The notes under the pieces: model-generated | The model's input: only the letters and a program-made list of their open reading frames with translations | Databases searched by the model: none | Told to the model about the DNA's origin: nothing | Translations under genes and position numbers: made by a program | Part shown: in pieces, positions 25,022 to 34,900 of the stretch | How positions within the stretch are numbered: the stretch's first letter is position 1 | How the letters are laid out: the number at the start of each line of letters is the position of its first letter | From: Akkermansia sp. | Lineage (GTDB): Bacteria; Verrucomicrobiota; Verrucomicrobiia; Verrucomicrobiales; Akkermansiaceae | Assembly (NCBI GenBank): GCA_017546445.1 | Contig: JAFYWX010000035.1 | Span: 1-57,010, forward strand | Direction of reading: 5' to 3' | DNA length: 57,010 nt

Positions 25022-28000
25022 TCAGACATCCACCACGACATCATCGTCGTTATCCTCGCCGCCGTGGGCAAGAATGAACTGCAGGTCATTGAGGTCGAGA
25101 CTGGAGGCAAAGCCTTCATCGCCGAGCACGTTGGTGACGAGCTGATTCTTCTGGTGCTGAAGCACGCGAATCTTCTCTTCCACGGAATCGCGGGTAAGCA
25201 GACGATAGGCAATAACCTTGTTCTTCTGGCCGATTCGGTGCGTACGGTCAATAGCCTGGCTTTCCACAGCCGGGTTCCACCACGGATCGTACAGGATAAC
25301 GTAGGAAGCCGAGGTAAGGTTAAGACCGGCACCACCAGCCTTGAGGGACAGAAGGAACACGCTGGGTTCCTTGGAGGTCTGGAACTTCTCAATCTCAGCC
25401 TTACGATCCTTGGTCTGACCAGTGAGGTAGTTGTACGGATGATTGTTCTCCTCCAGACGTCCCTTGATAATCTCGAGCATGGACACGAACTGCGAGAACA
25501 CGAGTACCTTGTGACCTTCCTCTCGCAGCTGATCGAGCAGGTAGAAGAGTGCGGTAAGCTTGGCGCTGTCTTCCTTGGCGTACTTGGGGTCCACCAGACC
25601 GGGGTGACAGCAAATCTGACGCAGACGCATAAGTCCCTGCAGAATGGCGAAGGAATTCTTCTTCACCGATTCGTCGGAATCCACACCGAGAAGAGCCTTC
25701 TGAATGCGGCGCAGCTCTGCCTTGTACAGCTGGCGCTGAATGCCTTCCATCTTGGCGTATACTTCCTCCTCGGTACGCGGCGGCAGGTCCTTGGCCACCT
25801 GCTGCTTGGTACGGCGCAGAAGGAAGGGCTTGAGACGGGCAGCCAGGCGGTTCTGGCTCTGGGAGTCCTTGCGCTTGTCGAAACGCTTCTTGAAGTAGGC
25901 TCGGCTACCCAGCACACCGGGCATGGCGAAAGCCATAAGCGACCACATATCCAGAAGGCGGTTTTCGATAGGCGTACCGGAAAGCACCAGGCGGTTGTAA
26001 GCATTGATTTCGCGGGCAGCCTTGGCAGCCTTGGAATCAGGGTTCTTAATCTGCTGACCTTCGTCCAGAATCACGGTGAGCCACTTGATGGCGTTAATCT
26101 GCTCGCCGCAGACGCGAAGCTGGGCGTAGTTGATAACCACCATATCGTAGTTCTCCAGGATATTCTCCACATCAGCCTGCTCCTTGTTGCGGATGACCAT
26201 CACGCGCACACCGGGAGCGAACTTCTCTGTTTCGCTGGCCCACACGTCCAACACAGACTTCGGACACACGATGAGCACGGGAGGAATCGTCACCTTCTTG
26301 CGGCCCTGCTTGTTGCGGCGCACATAATCCTCGCGCAGCCACAGCATGTAGGTGATGGACTGAATCGTCTTACCCAGACCCATGTCGTCAGCCAGAATAC
26401 CGCCGAAGCCGTTCTCTGCCAGATAGGCCAGGAAGTGGAAACCTTCAATCTGGTACGGACGCAGCGTAGCCTGCAGGGTGGAGGGCACATCCGGCTTCAC
26501 GTCAATCTTGATTTCAGCCGTGCGCTCCTTGATACGCTGCCATGCCTTCGGATCGAATACCTCGGCAGCACGCGGGTCGGCCAGCTGCAGGGCGTGCATA
26601 CGGTGCGTCTCACCGGAAAGGTCGAAGGGATCCAGACCAAGCTTGGTAACAGCATCACGCTGGGCATCGTCCAGCTTGATTTCCAAGCGCATCCAGCGAC
26701 CGTCATCCATGCGGACATAGCCACCGCGGGCGGATACGAGGGAGCGAATCTGCTCCTTGGTAAGGGTAACACCCTCCACATCGATAACCACGCGCAGGTC
26801 GAACCAGTCGATTTCCTGGTTCACAACCTCGAAGCGGATAGCAGCAGCCACCGGATCAGCCAGCAGAGACTTCAGATTCTCATCCATCTCCACGTTGATG
26901 GTATCAGGAATCGTCTTGGCCCACTCAGCAAACTTCTCGGGGAACTGCTTGGTGATACGGCTCTTGAAGGCCTCCATCTGCGTGTCGTAGGTGAAGTTCA
27001 TCTCCTCCAGCAGGCCGGGGATGGGGTAGAGATAATCGCGAATGAAACGCAGCAGGGTATGATCCTTCACCGGCTGCTGCTCCAGCAGCTCCCAGTCCTC
27101 CTTACCCACCAGGCGCTCACGGCGGCGGCCGGGGTCATCCTGGGCATTCACCTCGAGCAGAACGTGCTCCGTATCAGCACTGGTCAGGCCGCGCACAATC
27201 TTCATGGTGAAGGTCGGCTTCAGCTCAATATCAATGACGCGCTCCTCCATGCTGGGCGGCAGCGTGGCACCAATCTTACGCAGGAATTCCACACCTTCCA
27301 GACTGTCAATAACCGACTTGGGAATGGAATAGCGGGGCTCCACTTCCGTGCTTTCCAGCCAACGGGGCGGGCCGGGGAACACGGTTTCGTCGGACTGGTA
27401 CAGCTCCACCTGACCGGGCAGCTGACGCACAGAGTGTGTCACATGCACACCGGCAGCCGTAACCAGCTGCAGGCCATAGCAATCCGGCACGATGGGGTCA
27501 TCAATACAAATCCACTTCAGCGGCTCACGCACCACCTTGAAATAACACTCGTCCAGGTTCACCAGATAGCCCTTCAGCGCAGGCTGGTGGAACAGCACAT
27601 TCATCACGCAGCAGGCAGCCTCGTCATCCAGGTCAAGGATAACGGTATCCTGGCGGTCGGCATAGTCACGCAGAACATTCAGCAGAATATCCGTCTGCGG
27701 GTCGCACTTCAATGCACCCCGGCGGAATTCCACCAGGATCTCATCCAGCTGGCTGCGCTCGCGGATGGAAATCCAGTCCTCCTTCAAATCAAATCTGAAC
27801 TCGAAGCGGGCTTCATTAATGGTGGAAACCAGACGCATGTACAGCGGATGACGCGGCGGCAGCGGAGTGCGTTCATTCACGCTCTGAATGCGGTCAAGCC
27901 AGGTCCCCTCCTCCTTCTCGCGTTCCCATTCGGAAATGCGCTTCTGAACCTTCTCCAGATCCGTCACCGCATTCATGAATTCCGGGTACGCAATGCGCTT

Positions 28001-28567
28001 CTTAGTGAACGCATAGGCAATGTAGTTCCAGAATTCCAGGATGTTACGGGGAGGAGTCGGCCAGAGTTCCAGAGCCTCATACCCCGTAATCTCCCAGCGG
28101 GGATTGAGACGCACCAGGTCATGGTCGTGAATTTCCTGCTCGATAGCGAAGCGGCGATAGCGCTTCTCCAGCTTGGTAACATAGTCCGACTCCCGGTCAT
28201 CGAGGTCGCGCCCCAGTTTCTCCTCCAGCAAGTCAGAGAGGGGAACTTCATTCAGCTCATTGGGGCTCTCGGGCATATTGGCACCACGGTACATACGCTC
28301 CACCATGGTGGCGATAAGACAAGCACCGGCAACACGCTCGTCTTCAGCCGTGCAGGAACCAAACCAGCGGTTACCCTGCAGACGCAGACTCGTGCGGAAA
28401 ACGCCCACTCTCGTTTCAACACGTCCCTGAATATAGAGATGGTTGCCGAAAATTTGCGTCACAGCTCCATCTTTCTGGAGCTTTTCGCCCGCGTTTCGCA
28501 CCTGTTCGGAGTAAGCGTTCAGGAAATTAAGCGTTGCGCGGTCGGGATTGAGTGCAGAACTTAACAT
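25022..28567 (-). CDS. SNF2-family DNA-dependent ATPase / helicase
   Basis: 1,181 residues. The C-terminal 480 residues form a complete Swi2/Snf2 motor: DDMGLGKT (Walker A, about 727), ILDEGQQIKN (motif II with Gln where His is common), LSGTPIENRL (motif III), then the second RecA lobe with KVLVFSQF, LSLKAGGAGLNLT and AIDRTHRIGQ. The N-terminal 690 residues are as in large bacterial HepA-like SNF2 proteins. Near residues 70-90 a SWIM-like zinc-finger region is present, but the expected CxC and CxH pairs have been reduced to single cysteines, so it probably does not bind zinc. The protein likely remodels nucleic-acid-bound complexes such as stalled RNA polymerase. It stands alone, with a promoter candidate TTGAAA-17-TAATAT at 28681-28653. 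Confidence 0.92.
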   Translation of the reverse strand: MLSSALNPDRATLNFLNAYSEQVRNAGEKLQKDGAVTQIFGNHLYIQGRVETRVGVFRTSLRLQGNRWFGSCTAEDERVAGACLIATMVERMYRGANMPESPNELNEVPLSDLLEEKLGRDLDDRESDYVTKLEKRYRRFAIEQEIHDHDLVRLNPRWEITGYEALELWPTPPRNILEFWNYIAYAFTKKRIAYPEFMNAVTDLEKVQKRISEWEREKEEGTWLDRIQSVNERTPLPPRHPLYMRLVSTINEARFEFRFDLKEDWISIRERSQLDEILVEFRRGALKCDPQTDILLNVLRDYADRQDTVILDLDDEAACCVMNVLFHQPALKGYLVNLDECYFKVVREPLKWICIDDPIVPDCYGLQLVTAAGVHVTHSVRQLPGQVELYQSDETVFPGPPRWLESTEVEPRYSIPKSVIDSLEGVEFLRKIGATLPPSMEERVIDIELKPTFTMKIVRGLTSADTEHVLLEVNAQDDPGRRRERLVGKEDWELLEQQPVKDHTLLRFIRDYLYPIPGLLEEMNFTYDTQMEAFKSRITKQFPEKFAEWAKTIPDTINVEMDENLKSLLADPVAAAIRFEVVNQEIDWFDLRVVIDVEGVTLTKEQIRSLVSARGGYVRMDDGRWMRLEIKLDDAQRDAVTKLGLDPFDLSGETHRMHALQLADPRAAEVFDPKAWQRIKERTAEIKIDVKPDVPSTLQATLRPYQIEGFHFLAYLAENGFGGILADDMGLGKTIQSITYMLWLREDYVRRNKQGRKKVTIPPVLIVCPKSVLDVWASETEKFAPGVRVMVIRNKEQADVENILENYDMVVINYAQLRVCGEQINAIKWLTVILDEGQQIKNPDSKAAKAAREINAYNRLVLSGTPIENRLLDMWSLMAFAMPGVLGSRAYFKKRFDKRKDSQSQNRLAARLKPFLLRRTKQQVAKDLPPRTEEEVYAKMEGIQRQLYKAELRRIQKALLGVDSDESVKKNSFAILQGLMRLRQICCHPGLVDPKYAKEDSAKLTALFYLLDQLREEGHKVLVFSQFVSMLEIIKGRLEENNHPYNYLTGQTKDRKAEIEKFQTSKEPSVFLLSLKAGGAGLNLTSASYVILYDPWWNPAVESQAIDRTHRIGQKNKVIAYRLLTRDSVEEKIRVLQHQKNQLVTNVLGDEGFASSLDLNDLQFILAHGGEDNDDDVVVDV

Positions 28568-28652
28568 GATAATAAAAAGGGAGATTAAAGACGCGTCAGC
28601 GAGTCGGAGGTATACAGTTCACCCACTCGGGACACATCGCGTGTATGGTGTT

Positions 28653-28681
28653 ATATTAGCATATCAAAAGGTATTTTTCAA
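28653..28681 (-). promoter_or_regulatory. Promoter candidate of the SNF2 gene
   Basis: On the minus strand TTGAAA (28681-28676) is followed after 17 bases by TAATAT (28658-28653). The leader would be about 80 bases. Confidence 0.45.
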
Positions 28682-28800
28682 GATGTCAGCTGAAGTTTTT
28701 TCGCAATTTTTGCCGATTTTCAGCAGAAATTTGGCATTTTTTAACAAAAATGACATTCCTGCAGCTTGTCAACCCACATCGCAAGGAGTATCCTGCCCGC

Positions 28801-29553
28801 GTGAATTCGCGGTACATTCATCTCCTTTTTCTGAGCTTCTTTCTGCTCGTTTTCACGGCCTGTTCCCAGATGCCGCAGAGCAGTACTCAGGCCATTGTGG
28901 GCATTGCCGACGGGTGGGACAGCTCTCATGTCACCCTCAGCCTGGTAGAGAAGAACAGCGCCGGCAAATGGCAGCGCGTGCTGGGCCCCTATCCGGGGCG
29001 TCTGGGCCGCAACGGCTGCGTATGGGGGCGTGGCATGCACAGCAATCCTACCGGTGCCACCCTTAAGAAAGAAGGAGACGGGCGTTCCCCGGTCGGCATT
29101 TTCTCCCTGGGTGGTCTGTGGGTGAACAATCCCACCCCGGTGCAGCATCATCCTTCCATTCCCTATGTGCAGGTGGGGCCGAATGACCTCTGGGTGAGCG
29201 ACCCACGGCTGCCGCATCTCTACAACCGCCATGTGCGCCTGGACCACCCGGCTACCACCCCGTGGGAGATGCATGAGCAGATGCGCCAGAATGACTACCC
29301 GCACAGCATCAAGATGCTGGTGCACCACAACACCCCGGAAAGCGTGGGCAAGCCCGTTGTCGGGGGTGGTTCCTCCATTTTCTTCCACATCTGGCGAAAC
29401 GACGGTGCATCCCCCACCGCCGGCTGCACCAGCATGAATGAGGAACAGCTGCGCGCCTTCATTGCCCGGCTCGATCCGGCCCGCAAGCCGGTCTACATCC
29501 TCCTGCCCCGCAGCGAGTATAATCGCCGCCGCAAGGAATGGGGGCTGCCCTGA
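28801..29553 (+). CDS. L,D-transpeptidase (YkuD-like) lipoprotein
   Basis: 250 residues from GTG 28801, chosen because it gives a compact lipoprotein signal (NSRYIHLLFLSFFLLVFTAC) and is preceded by AAGGAG at 28783-28788; ATG 28750 would add 17 residues. The mature protein has the YkuD fold pattern: GDGRSPVGIFSLGG early, then His196 in IFFHIW and Cys209 in TAGCTSM, the probable catalytic pair. The canonical SHGC is here TAGC. Such enzymes form or edit 3-3 peptidoglycan cross-links or attach lipoproteins. It converges on the IdeS-like protease gene with only 4 bases between stops. Confidence 0.8.
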   Translation: MNSRYIHLLFLSFFLLVFTACSQMPQSSTQAIVGIADGWDSSHVTLSLVEKNSAGKWQRVLGPYPGRLGRNGCVWGRGMHSNPTGATLKKEGDGRSPVGIFSLGGLWVNNPTPVQHHPSIPYVQVGPNDLWVSDPRLPHLYNRHVRLDHPATTPWEMHEQMRQNDYPHSIKMLVHHNTPESVGKPVVGGGSSIFFHIWRNDGASPTAGCTSMNEEQLRAFIARLDPARKPVYILLPRSEYNRRRKEWGLP

Positions 29554-29557
29554 TTTC

Positions 29558-30331
29558 TTATTCTGCAGGCGTGAGCCGCAGGCCGGTGTAGGTATCAATC
29601 ACCACGCGGCCAAGCCGGCCATAGAGCGCATGCCCGGTGCAATCCAGGTAAAGCAAGCCCTCCATTTCCACCACCGGAATGCGGTGTAAGGTCTCCTGCC
29701 GGTCATCGGAATCGCACATGTAAACAGCCGTGATGCGCTCCTGCTCTTCCTCTATACCCCACAGGTTGATGGAATGCATGAAGCGGCGGCCATCCGGCTT
29801 GCGGAGAGATACCCCCACCCAGAAAGCATCACCCCGGCGAAAACCACGCAACAGAGCGTCGGTAAGAGTCTCCGCCGTCACCATGGCACCACGTCCATTA
29901 TAAATCAGCTGTTCTACCGCCAGTCCGGATTCCCGATAGTAGCCAGCCCCTGCCCCCTCTCGCAAAGCGGCACAGAATCCACCTCCGGCCAGGCGCGGAC
30001 GGGTGTACTCACCATTGAACCACCACCGGATTCCCTGGTCAGGGTCGCTGCCCTCATTTTCAAACGACTGGCGATAATGCTGCCACACCTCCGCTCCGCA
30101 CGGCGTATCCTGCGGCACGAGAGCAGAATTCTGCAGCTGCCACCAGGCAAGCAGATTCGAGGCAACAACCGCCCAGCACAACAAATCGTCCCCCTGCTCT
30201 CCTTTTTCATGCGTCTTGTTGAAATCGAACCACCCGCTCTCTGCCGTCACCCCGGCAGACCAGAGCGTGGCAGCCCCAAGAGACGAACAGCCCCATACAA
30301 GACACAGCAGAAGAACACAGAACCGGTACAT
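29558..30331 (-). CDS. IdeS/Mac-like cysteine protease, exported
   Basis: 257 residues, N-terminal signal (about 1-20; a lipobox ending at Cys15 is also possible). The sequence follows streptococcal IdeS/Mac (peptidase family C66) at each catalytic landmark. GVTAESGWFDFNKTH contains Lys39 (IdeS Lys84) and DDLLCWA contains nucleophile Cys52 (IdeS Cys94). MHSINLWG contains His186 (IdeS His262). CDSDD supplies Asp207 and Asp209 (IdeS Asp284 and Asp286). The middle is shorter than in IdeS (257 versus about 340 residues). IdeS cleaves the hinge of IgG; the substrate here is unknown and could be another secreted protein. The gene stands alone, convergent with the L,D-transpeptidase gene. The family call rests on motif recall, so an alignment should confirm it. 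Confidence 0.75.
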   Translation of the reverse strand: MYRFCVLLLCLVWGCSSLGAATLWSAGVTAESGWFDFNKTHEKGEQGDDLLCWAVVASNLLAWWQLQNSALVPQDTPCGAEVWQHYRQSFENEGSDPDQGIRWWFNGEYTRPRLAGGGFCAALREGAGAGYYRESGLAVEQLIYNGRGAMVTAETLTDALLRGFRRGDAFWVGVSLRKPDGRRFMHSINLWGIEEEQERITAVYMCDSDDRQETLHRIPVVEMEGLLYLDCTGHALYGRLGRVVIDTYTGLRLTPAE

Positions 30332-30381
30332 GCGCTCTCTATATCACAGGGCAGCGTATAAATCAATGATAAAGAAAAGGC

Positions 30382-30410
30382 TTGAATTGCGCAGAACACA
30401 GGCGTACACT
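30382..30410 (+). promoter_or_regulatory. Promoter TTGAAT-17-TACACT
   Basis: TTGAAT (30382-30387) and TACACT (30405-30410) are 17 bases apart, with the start codon of the oxidoreductase gene about 27 bases further on. Confidence 0.55.
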
Positions 30411-30436
30411 GCGCGCACACACTCTTTCAGATAATC

Positions 30437-31756
30437 ATGCAAGATGGTCGAATCACACTGGTTGGCATAGGTTGCGGCTCCCGCACGCGCACCTATATGA
30501 AGCTGGCAATGGAATATCCGGACAAGTTCCGCATTGTGGGCGCAGCAGACCCGGTCACGGTGCGCGCCGAGCAGGTGCGCGACTTTGCCCCGGAGGAAGA
30601 ACGCGCCGGCATCCGTCTGTTCGCTAATGCCGATGAGCTGCTCTCCCAGCCGAAAATGGCCGATGTGGCCATCATCGGCACACAGGATGACTACCACTTC
30701 GAGCCCGCCAGGCGCGCTCTGGAGCTGGGCTACGACCTCCTGCTGGAAAAGCCGATTTCCAAGACCCTGCGCGAGGCGCTGGAGCTGCGTGATTTGGCCG
30801 AGAAGCTGGGCCGCCGCGTAGCCATCTGCCACGTGCTGCGCTACACGCCGTTCTACAACGCCATCCGCAACGTCATCAACAGCGGCGAACTGGGCGAAAT
30901 CATGACCTTCAATGCCAACGAGGGCGTGGGCGCCTGGCATTTCGGGCATTCCTTCGTGCGCGGCCACTGGGGCAACAGCGCTAAATCCACCCCCATGATT
31001 GTGGCCAAGTGCTGCCACGATATGGATATTCTCTACTGGCTGCTCAACCGTCCCTGCGAGCAGGTTTCCAGCTTCGGCGAACTGTCCTTTTTCCGCAAGG
31101 AAACACTTACCGAACCCCGCCCTGCCCGCTGCACCGACTGGACCACACCCATCGGCGAAGACCCGTGGGATGCCCGCAAGTACATCACCGATGAATCCTG
31201 CCGCCGCTGGCTCAAGATGGTAATGGACGGCGTGGATGAAGCCACCCCCGAGGATATCACCGAGTGGCTCAAGACCTCCCAGTGGGGCCGAGATGCCTTC
31301 CAGTGCGAGGACAATGACCAGCCCGACCACCTGGTGGCCATTCTGCGCTACATGGGCGGCATAACCGGCACCTTCACCATGACCGCCTTCGAGGAAGGCC
31401 GCCATATCGAAATTTACGGCACCAAGGCCAAGCTCCGCGCCGGCGCCTTCTACAAGGAAAACGGCCCGGGCGAAATCACGATTACCGAGCATTTCTCCAA
31501 GAAGATGCGCAAGGTGGAAATCGAGGAGGCCGCCGGTGGCTATGCCGGCCACGGTGGTGGCGACTGGGGTCTTGTGAGCAACCTCTACAATGACATGCGC
31601 GTGGTGGAGGACACCACCCTCATGACCACCCCCATTCAGGCCAGCGCCCATTCCCACGTCATTGCCTTTGCCGTGGAGCACGCCCGCCGCACGGGTGAGG
31701 TGGTGGACATCAAGGAATTCGAGCGCCGCGTGCTTTCCGGCGAGCTGAATTACTGA
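30437..31756 (+). CDS. Gfo/Idh/MocA-family NAD(P)-dependent oxidoreductase
   Basis: 439 residues. The N-terminal Rossmann domain starts at VGIGCGSRTRTYM and contains LLEKPISKT (about 100-108), the family's EKP motif with the catalytic lysine. The C-terminal domain has the usual open beta sheet with TGTFTMTAFEEGRHIEIYGT. There is no signal peptide, so it is cytoplasmic. Members oxidise or reduce sugars and cyclitols; some (GH109) cleave alpha-N-acetylgalactosamine by a redox mechanism, but those usually carry a Tat signal, which is absent here. The substrate cannot be told. The gene is monocistronic, with its own promoter and terminator. Confidence 0.88.
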   Translation: MQDGRITLVGIGCGSRTRTYMKLAMEYPDKFRIVGAADPVTVRAEQVRDFAPEEERAGIRLFANADELLSQPKMADVAIIGTQDDYHFEPARRALELGYDLLLEKPISKTLREALELRDLAEKLGRRVAICHVLRYTPFYNAIRNVINSGELGEIMTFNANEGVGAWHFGHSFVRGHWGNSAKSTPMIVAKCCHDMDILYWLLNRPCEQVSSFGELSFFRKETLTEPRPARCTDWTTPIGEDPWDARKYITDESCRRWLKMVMDGVDEATPEDITEWLKTSQWGRDAFQCEDNDQPDHLVAILRYMGGITGTFTMTAFEEGRHIEIYGTKAKLRAGAFYKENGPGEITITEHFSKKMRKVEIEEAAGGYAGHGGGDWGLVSNLYNDMRVVEDTTLMTTPIQASAHSHVIAFAVEHARRTGEVVDIKEFERRVLSGELNY

Positions 31757-31778
31757 TAAACTTCTGCGCTTCGCAAAG

Positions 31779-31814
31779 GAAATCCCTGCACAGGTTGCTG
31801 TGCAGGGATTTTTT
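31779..31814 (+). terminator. Rho-independent terminator
   Basis: Stem AAATCCCTGCACAG / CTGTGCAGGGATTT with loop GTTG followed by a T run, 23 bases after the oxidoreductase stop and just before the oppositely directed tRNA-Arg. Confidence 0.85.
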
Positions 31815-31819
31815 CTATC

Positions 31820-31893
31820 CGCTCCGGCCGCGGCTCGAACGCGGGACCCCAAGCTTAGAAGGCTCGTGCTCTATCCAACTGAGCTACCGGAGC
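31820..31893 (-). tRNA. tRNA-Arg (anticodon TCT)
   Basis: 74 bases on the minus strand. Acceptor GCTCCGG pairs with CCGGAGC, the D arm is AGCTCAGTTGGATAGAGC, the anticodon stem CGAGC/GCTTG holds loop CTTCTAA (anticodon TCT, for AGA/AGG), and the T arm is CCGCGTTCGAGCCGCGG. The discriminator is G. CCA is not encoded. Confidence 0.95.
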
Positions 31894-31907
31894 AGTAATG
31901 CGCGCCT

Positions 31908-31936
31908 ATCCTACCACTGCGGCCCTACCTTGGCAA
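31908..31936 (-). promoter_or_regulatory. Promoter of tRNA-Arg (TTGCCA-17-TAGGAT)
   Basis: On the minus strand TTGCCA (31936-31931) and TAGGAT (31913-31908) are 17 bases apart, with the tRNA 5' end 15 bases downstream. It lies back to back with the mfd promoter. Confidence 0.65.
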
Positions 31937-31944
31937 GCTTTTAT

Positions 31945-31973
31945 TTGACAACTGCCACAACGCCTGATACCAT
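31945..31973 (+). promoter_or_regulatory. mfd promoter abutting the start codon
   Basis: TTGACA (31945-31950) with TACCAT 17 bases later (31968-31973), or CATAAT (31971-31976) at 20. Initiation would fall near 31980-31984, at or beyond ATG 31975, so the message is probably leaderless and may start at GTG 31984. Confidence 0.5.
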
Positions 31974-31974
31974 A

Positions 31975-34900
31975 ATGACACGCGTGGCAAAGCCGCTCAC
32001 AGAAATTGCAGCCAAATCCCCTGCCTTTGCCGGGGAGCTGGAGAGACTGCGCCAGGGCGGCAGCATGGATGAACCCATGGTGCTGGAGCGCGTGGCCCCA
32101 GCGGCCTATTCCTTTGTGTCCAGCATGATTGCTGCGGCCTCTGATTCCCCGCGGCGAGTCTGGATTGTGGCAGATGCCCTGCCCGTGCAGGAACGACTGG
32201 CAGCAGAATGGCCGCTCTGGGATGGTCCCCAGGCCGTTTTTGTGCCGGAACAGGAAATCCACATCAACCACGGCATTTCCGACCCGGACCTCGCGGCAGA
32301 GCGACTGGAAGCTCTGCGGGCTATCTCCGGCGCGCCCACAAAAACACAGGCGGTCATTGTAACAGCCGCAGCCTTGCAGCAACCGGCTCCCAGCTTCAGC
32401 GCCGGTGCCGGATTCACGCTTCAGCTGAAGGTGGAAGGCGAATACCCGCTGGATGATGTGTGCACCGCCCTCACTGACCACGATTTTGAACGCGTGGACC
32501 AGGTGACAGGACGCGGCGAATGGAGCCTCCGCGGCGGTATTCTGGACGTATTCCCCCTGCAGTCCGCCTGGCCGCTGCGCATCGAATTCTTTGGCGATGA
32601 GATTGAGAGCATCCGTGCTTTTGATATCGACTCCCAGTTATCCTTCAAGAAACTCGACTCCGCAGAGCTGGTGCTGGATGAACCGCCGGCAGACAGGCCG
32701 CTGAAGGATTGGATTACAAAAAATGACTGGGTGGTGAGCCTGCCCGGCTGTGGCGTACCGGGGCATGTACTGATATACGAACTGCCGCCGGATAGAGAGG
32801 ATGTTCTGCCGGATATCGACACGGTGAATGCCGGTGACAGCAGTGCCATTTTCGGCACCCCGCTCGGCAGCTTCGAAACGGGCGACTTCGTCATGCAGGA
32901 GGCCCGCCGCCAACTGGCCGGCATGGAGCTTCGCAAATGGCGCGAGCAGAAATGGCGCGTCATCATGTTCTTCCCGCATGAGGGAGAGAAAAGCCGATTC
33001 GAGGAAATCTGCGGCGAGGATGAGGCCTGGAGCGGCGTGCAGAGCCGGGATGGTGACCTGCCGCTCGGCTTCTCCATTCCCGGTGCCAAACTCGCCGTGC
33101 TCTCCGCCGCTGAAATCTTCGGGCGCTATTCCGCCCCGCGCAGCCGCAAACAGGATGACCGCACCGACCGCATGCGCCGCGAGCGCGCTCAGGCGCCGCT
33201 GCGCGAAATCGAAGAGGGCGACTTCGTTATCCACGCCTCCCACGGCCTGGGCAAATTCGTCGGCATTGTACGCGATGACAAGACCGGCGAGGAGGAAATC
33301 CACATCAAATATGCCGATGGAGTGCTGCTGCGCATCCCGCTTCAGCAGAGCCACCTGGTGTCTAAATATATAGGACTAGGTGCTAAAACACCAGAATTGA
33401 GCAAGCTGGGAGATGCCCGCTGGCGCCGAGCCTGTCAGGCCGCGGAGAAAGCCGTGCAGGACTACGCTGCACAGCTGCTGGAGATTCAGGCTGAGCGCGA
33501 AAGCAACAACGGCTACGCTCACCCCGCAGACTCCGGCTGGATGTGGCAGTTCGAGTCCAGCTTCCCCTACCGCGAGACACCCGACCAGCTGCGAGCCATT
33601 TCCCAGACCAAGGCCGATATGGAAAGCGGCCGCCCCATGGATCGCCTCATCTGCGGCGACGTAGGCTTCGGCAAGACCGAGGTGGCCATACGTGCAGCCT
33701 TCAAGTGCGTGACCGGCGGCAAGCAGGCAGCCATACTGGCGCCCACCACGGTACTGGCCGCCCAGCACTACCGCACCTTCCGCGCCCGAATGAGCGAATA
33801 TCCGGTGCGCATCGAGCTGCTCAGCCGTTTCACCCCGGCAAAGAAAATCAAGGAAATCGTGGCAGGCATTGCCGATGGTTCGGTAGATATCGTCATCGGC
33901 ACACACCGAGTGATTTCCAAGGATATCACCTTCAAGAACCTGGGGCTGGCTGTCATTGACGAAGAGCAGCGCTTCGGTGTGCGTCACAAGGAGCAGTTCA
34001 AGCGCATGTTCCGCATGGTGGATATGCTCACCCTCTCGGCCACCCCCATTCCGCGCACGCTTTATGTGGCGCTCATGGGCGCGCGCGACATGAGCACCAT
34101 TGAAACACCGCCGCTCAATCGCCTGCCGGTGCAGACCGCCGTCTGCCCGTACAGCGAGAAACTCATTGCCGATGCCATCGAACGCGAGCTGGCCCGCAGC
34201 GGTCAGGTATTCTTCCTGCACAACCGCGTGCAGAGCATCATGAAGATGAAGGATGAGCTGCAGCGGCTTGTGCCGAAGGCCCGCATTGTCGTGGGCCACG
34301 GGCAGATGGACAAGGGCGAGCTGGAAATCATCATGCGCGACTTCGTGGATGGCAAGGCCGATGTACTGCTGGCCACCAGCATCATTGAAAGCGGTATCGA
34401 CATTCCCAACGCGAACACCATCATCATTGACCGGGCAGACCGCTTCGGCCTGGCCGATTTGTACCAGCTGCGTGGCCGCGTAGGCCGCGGCGGGCACCGC
34501 GCCTATGCCTATCTTCTGCTGCCGCGCCAGGCGCTCTGCACCGGCGATGCCCGCAAGCGAGTCTCCGCCATCAAGCAATACACAGAACTGGGCAGCGGCT
34601 TCAAGATTGCCATGCGCGACCTCGAAATCCGCGGTGCCGGTAACCTGCTGGGCACGCAGCAGAGCGGCCACATTGCGGCCATTGGTTTTGAACTGTACTG
34701 TCAGTTGCTCCGCCAGTCCATCGAACGCATGCAGGGCAAGGTTCCGACCATCCGGGCCGAGGCTGGTTTCAAGGCAGATTTCATCTGTCTGAGCGAAGCC
34801 AGCATGGCCACCCGCGCCGATGCCGATAAACTGCTCGGCGCCTACCTGCCCGCCTCCTACATGGAATCCACCAAGACCCGCATGGAGGCCTACACCCAGC

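Noticed and set aside
24986..28564. Plus-strand open frame of 1,192 codons
   Set aside because: Antisense to the SNF2 gene, whose helicase motifs are unmistakable; the plus reading has leucine/histidine-rich random composition.
31795..31974. N-terminal extension of Mfd
   Set aside because: These codons run through tRNA-Arg and its promoter.
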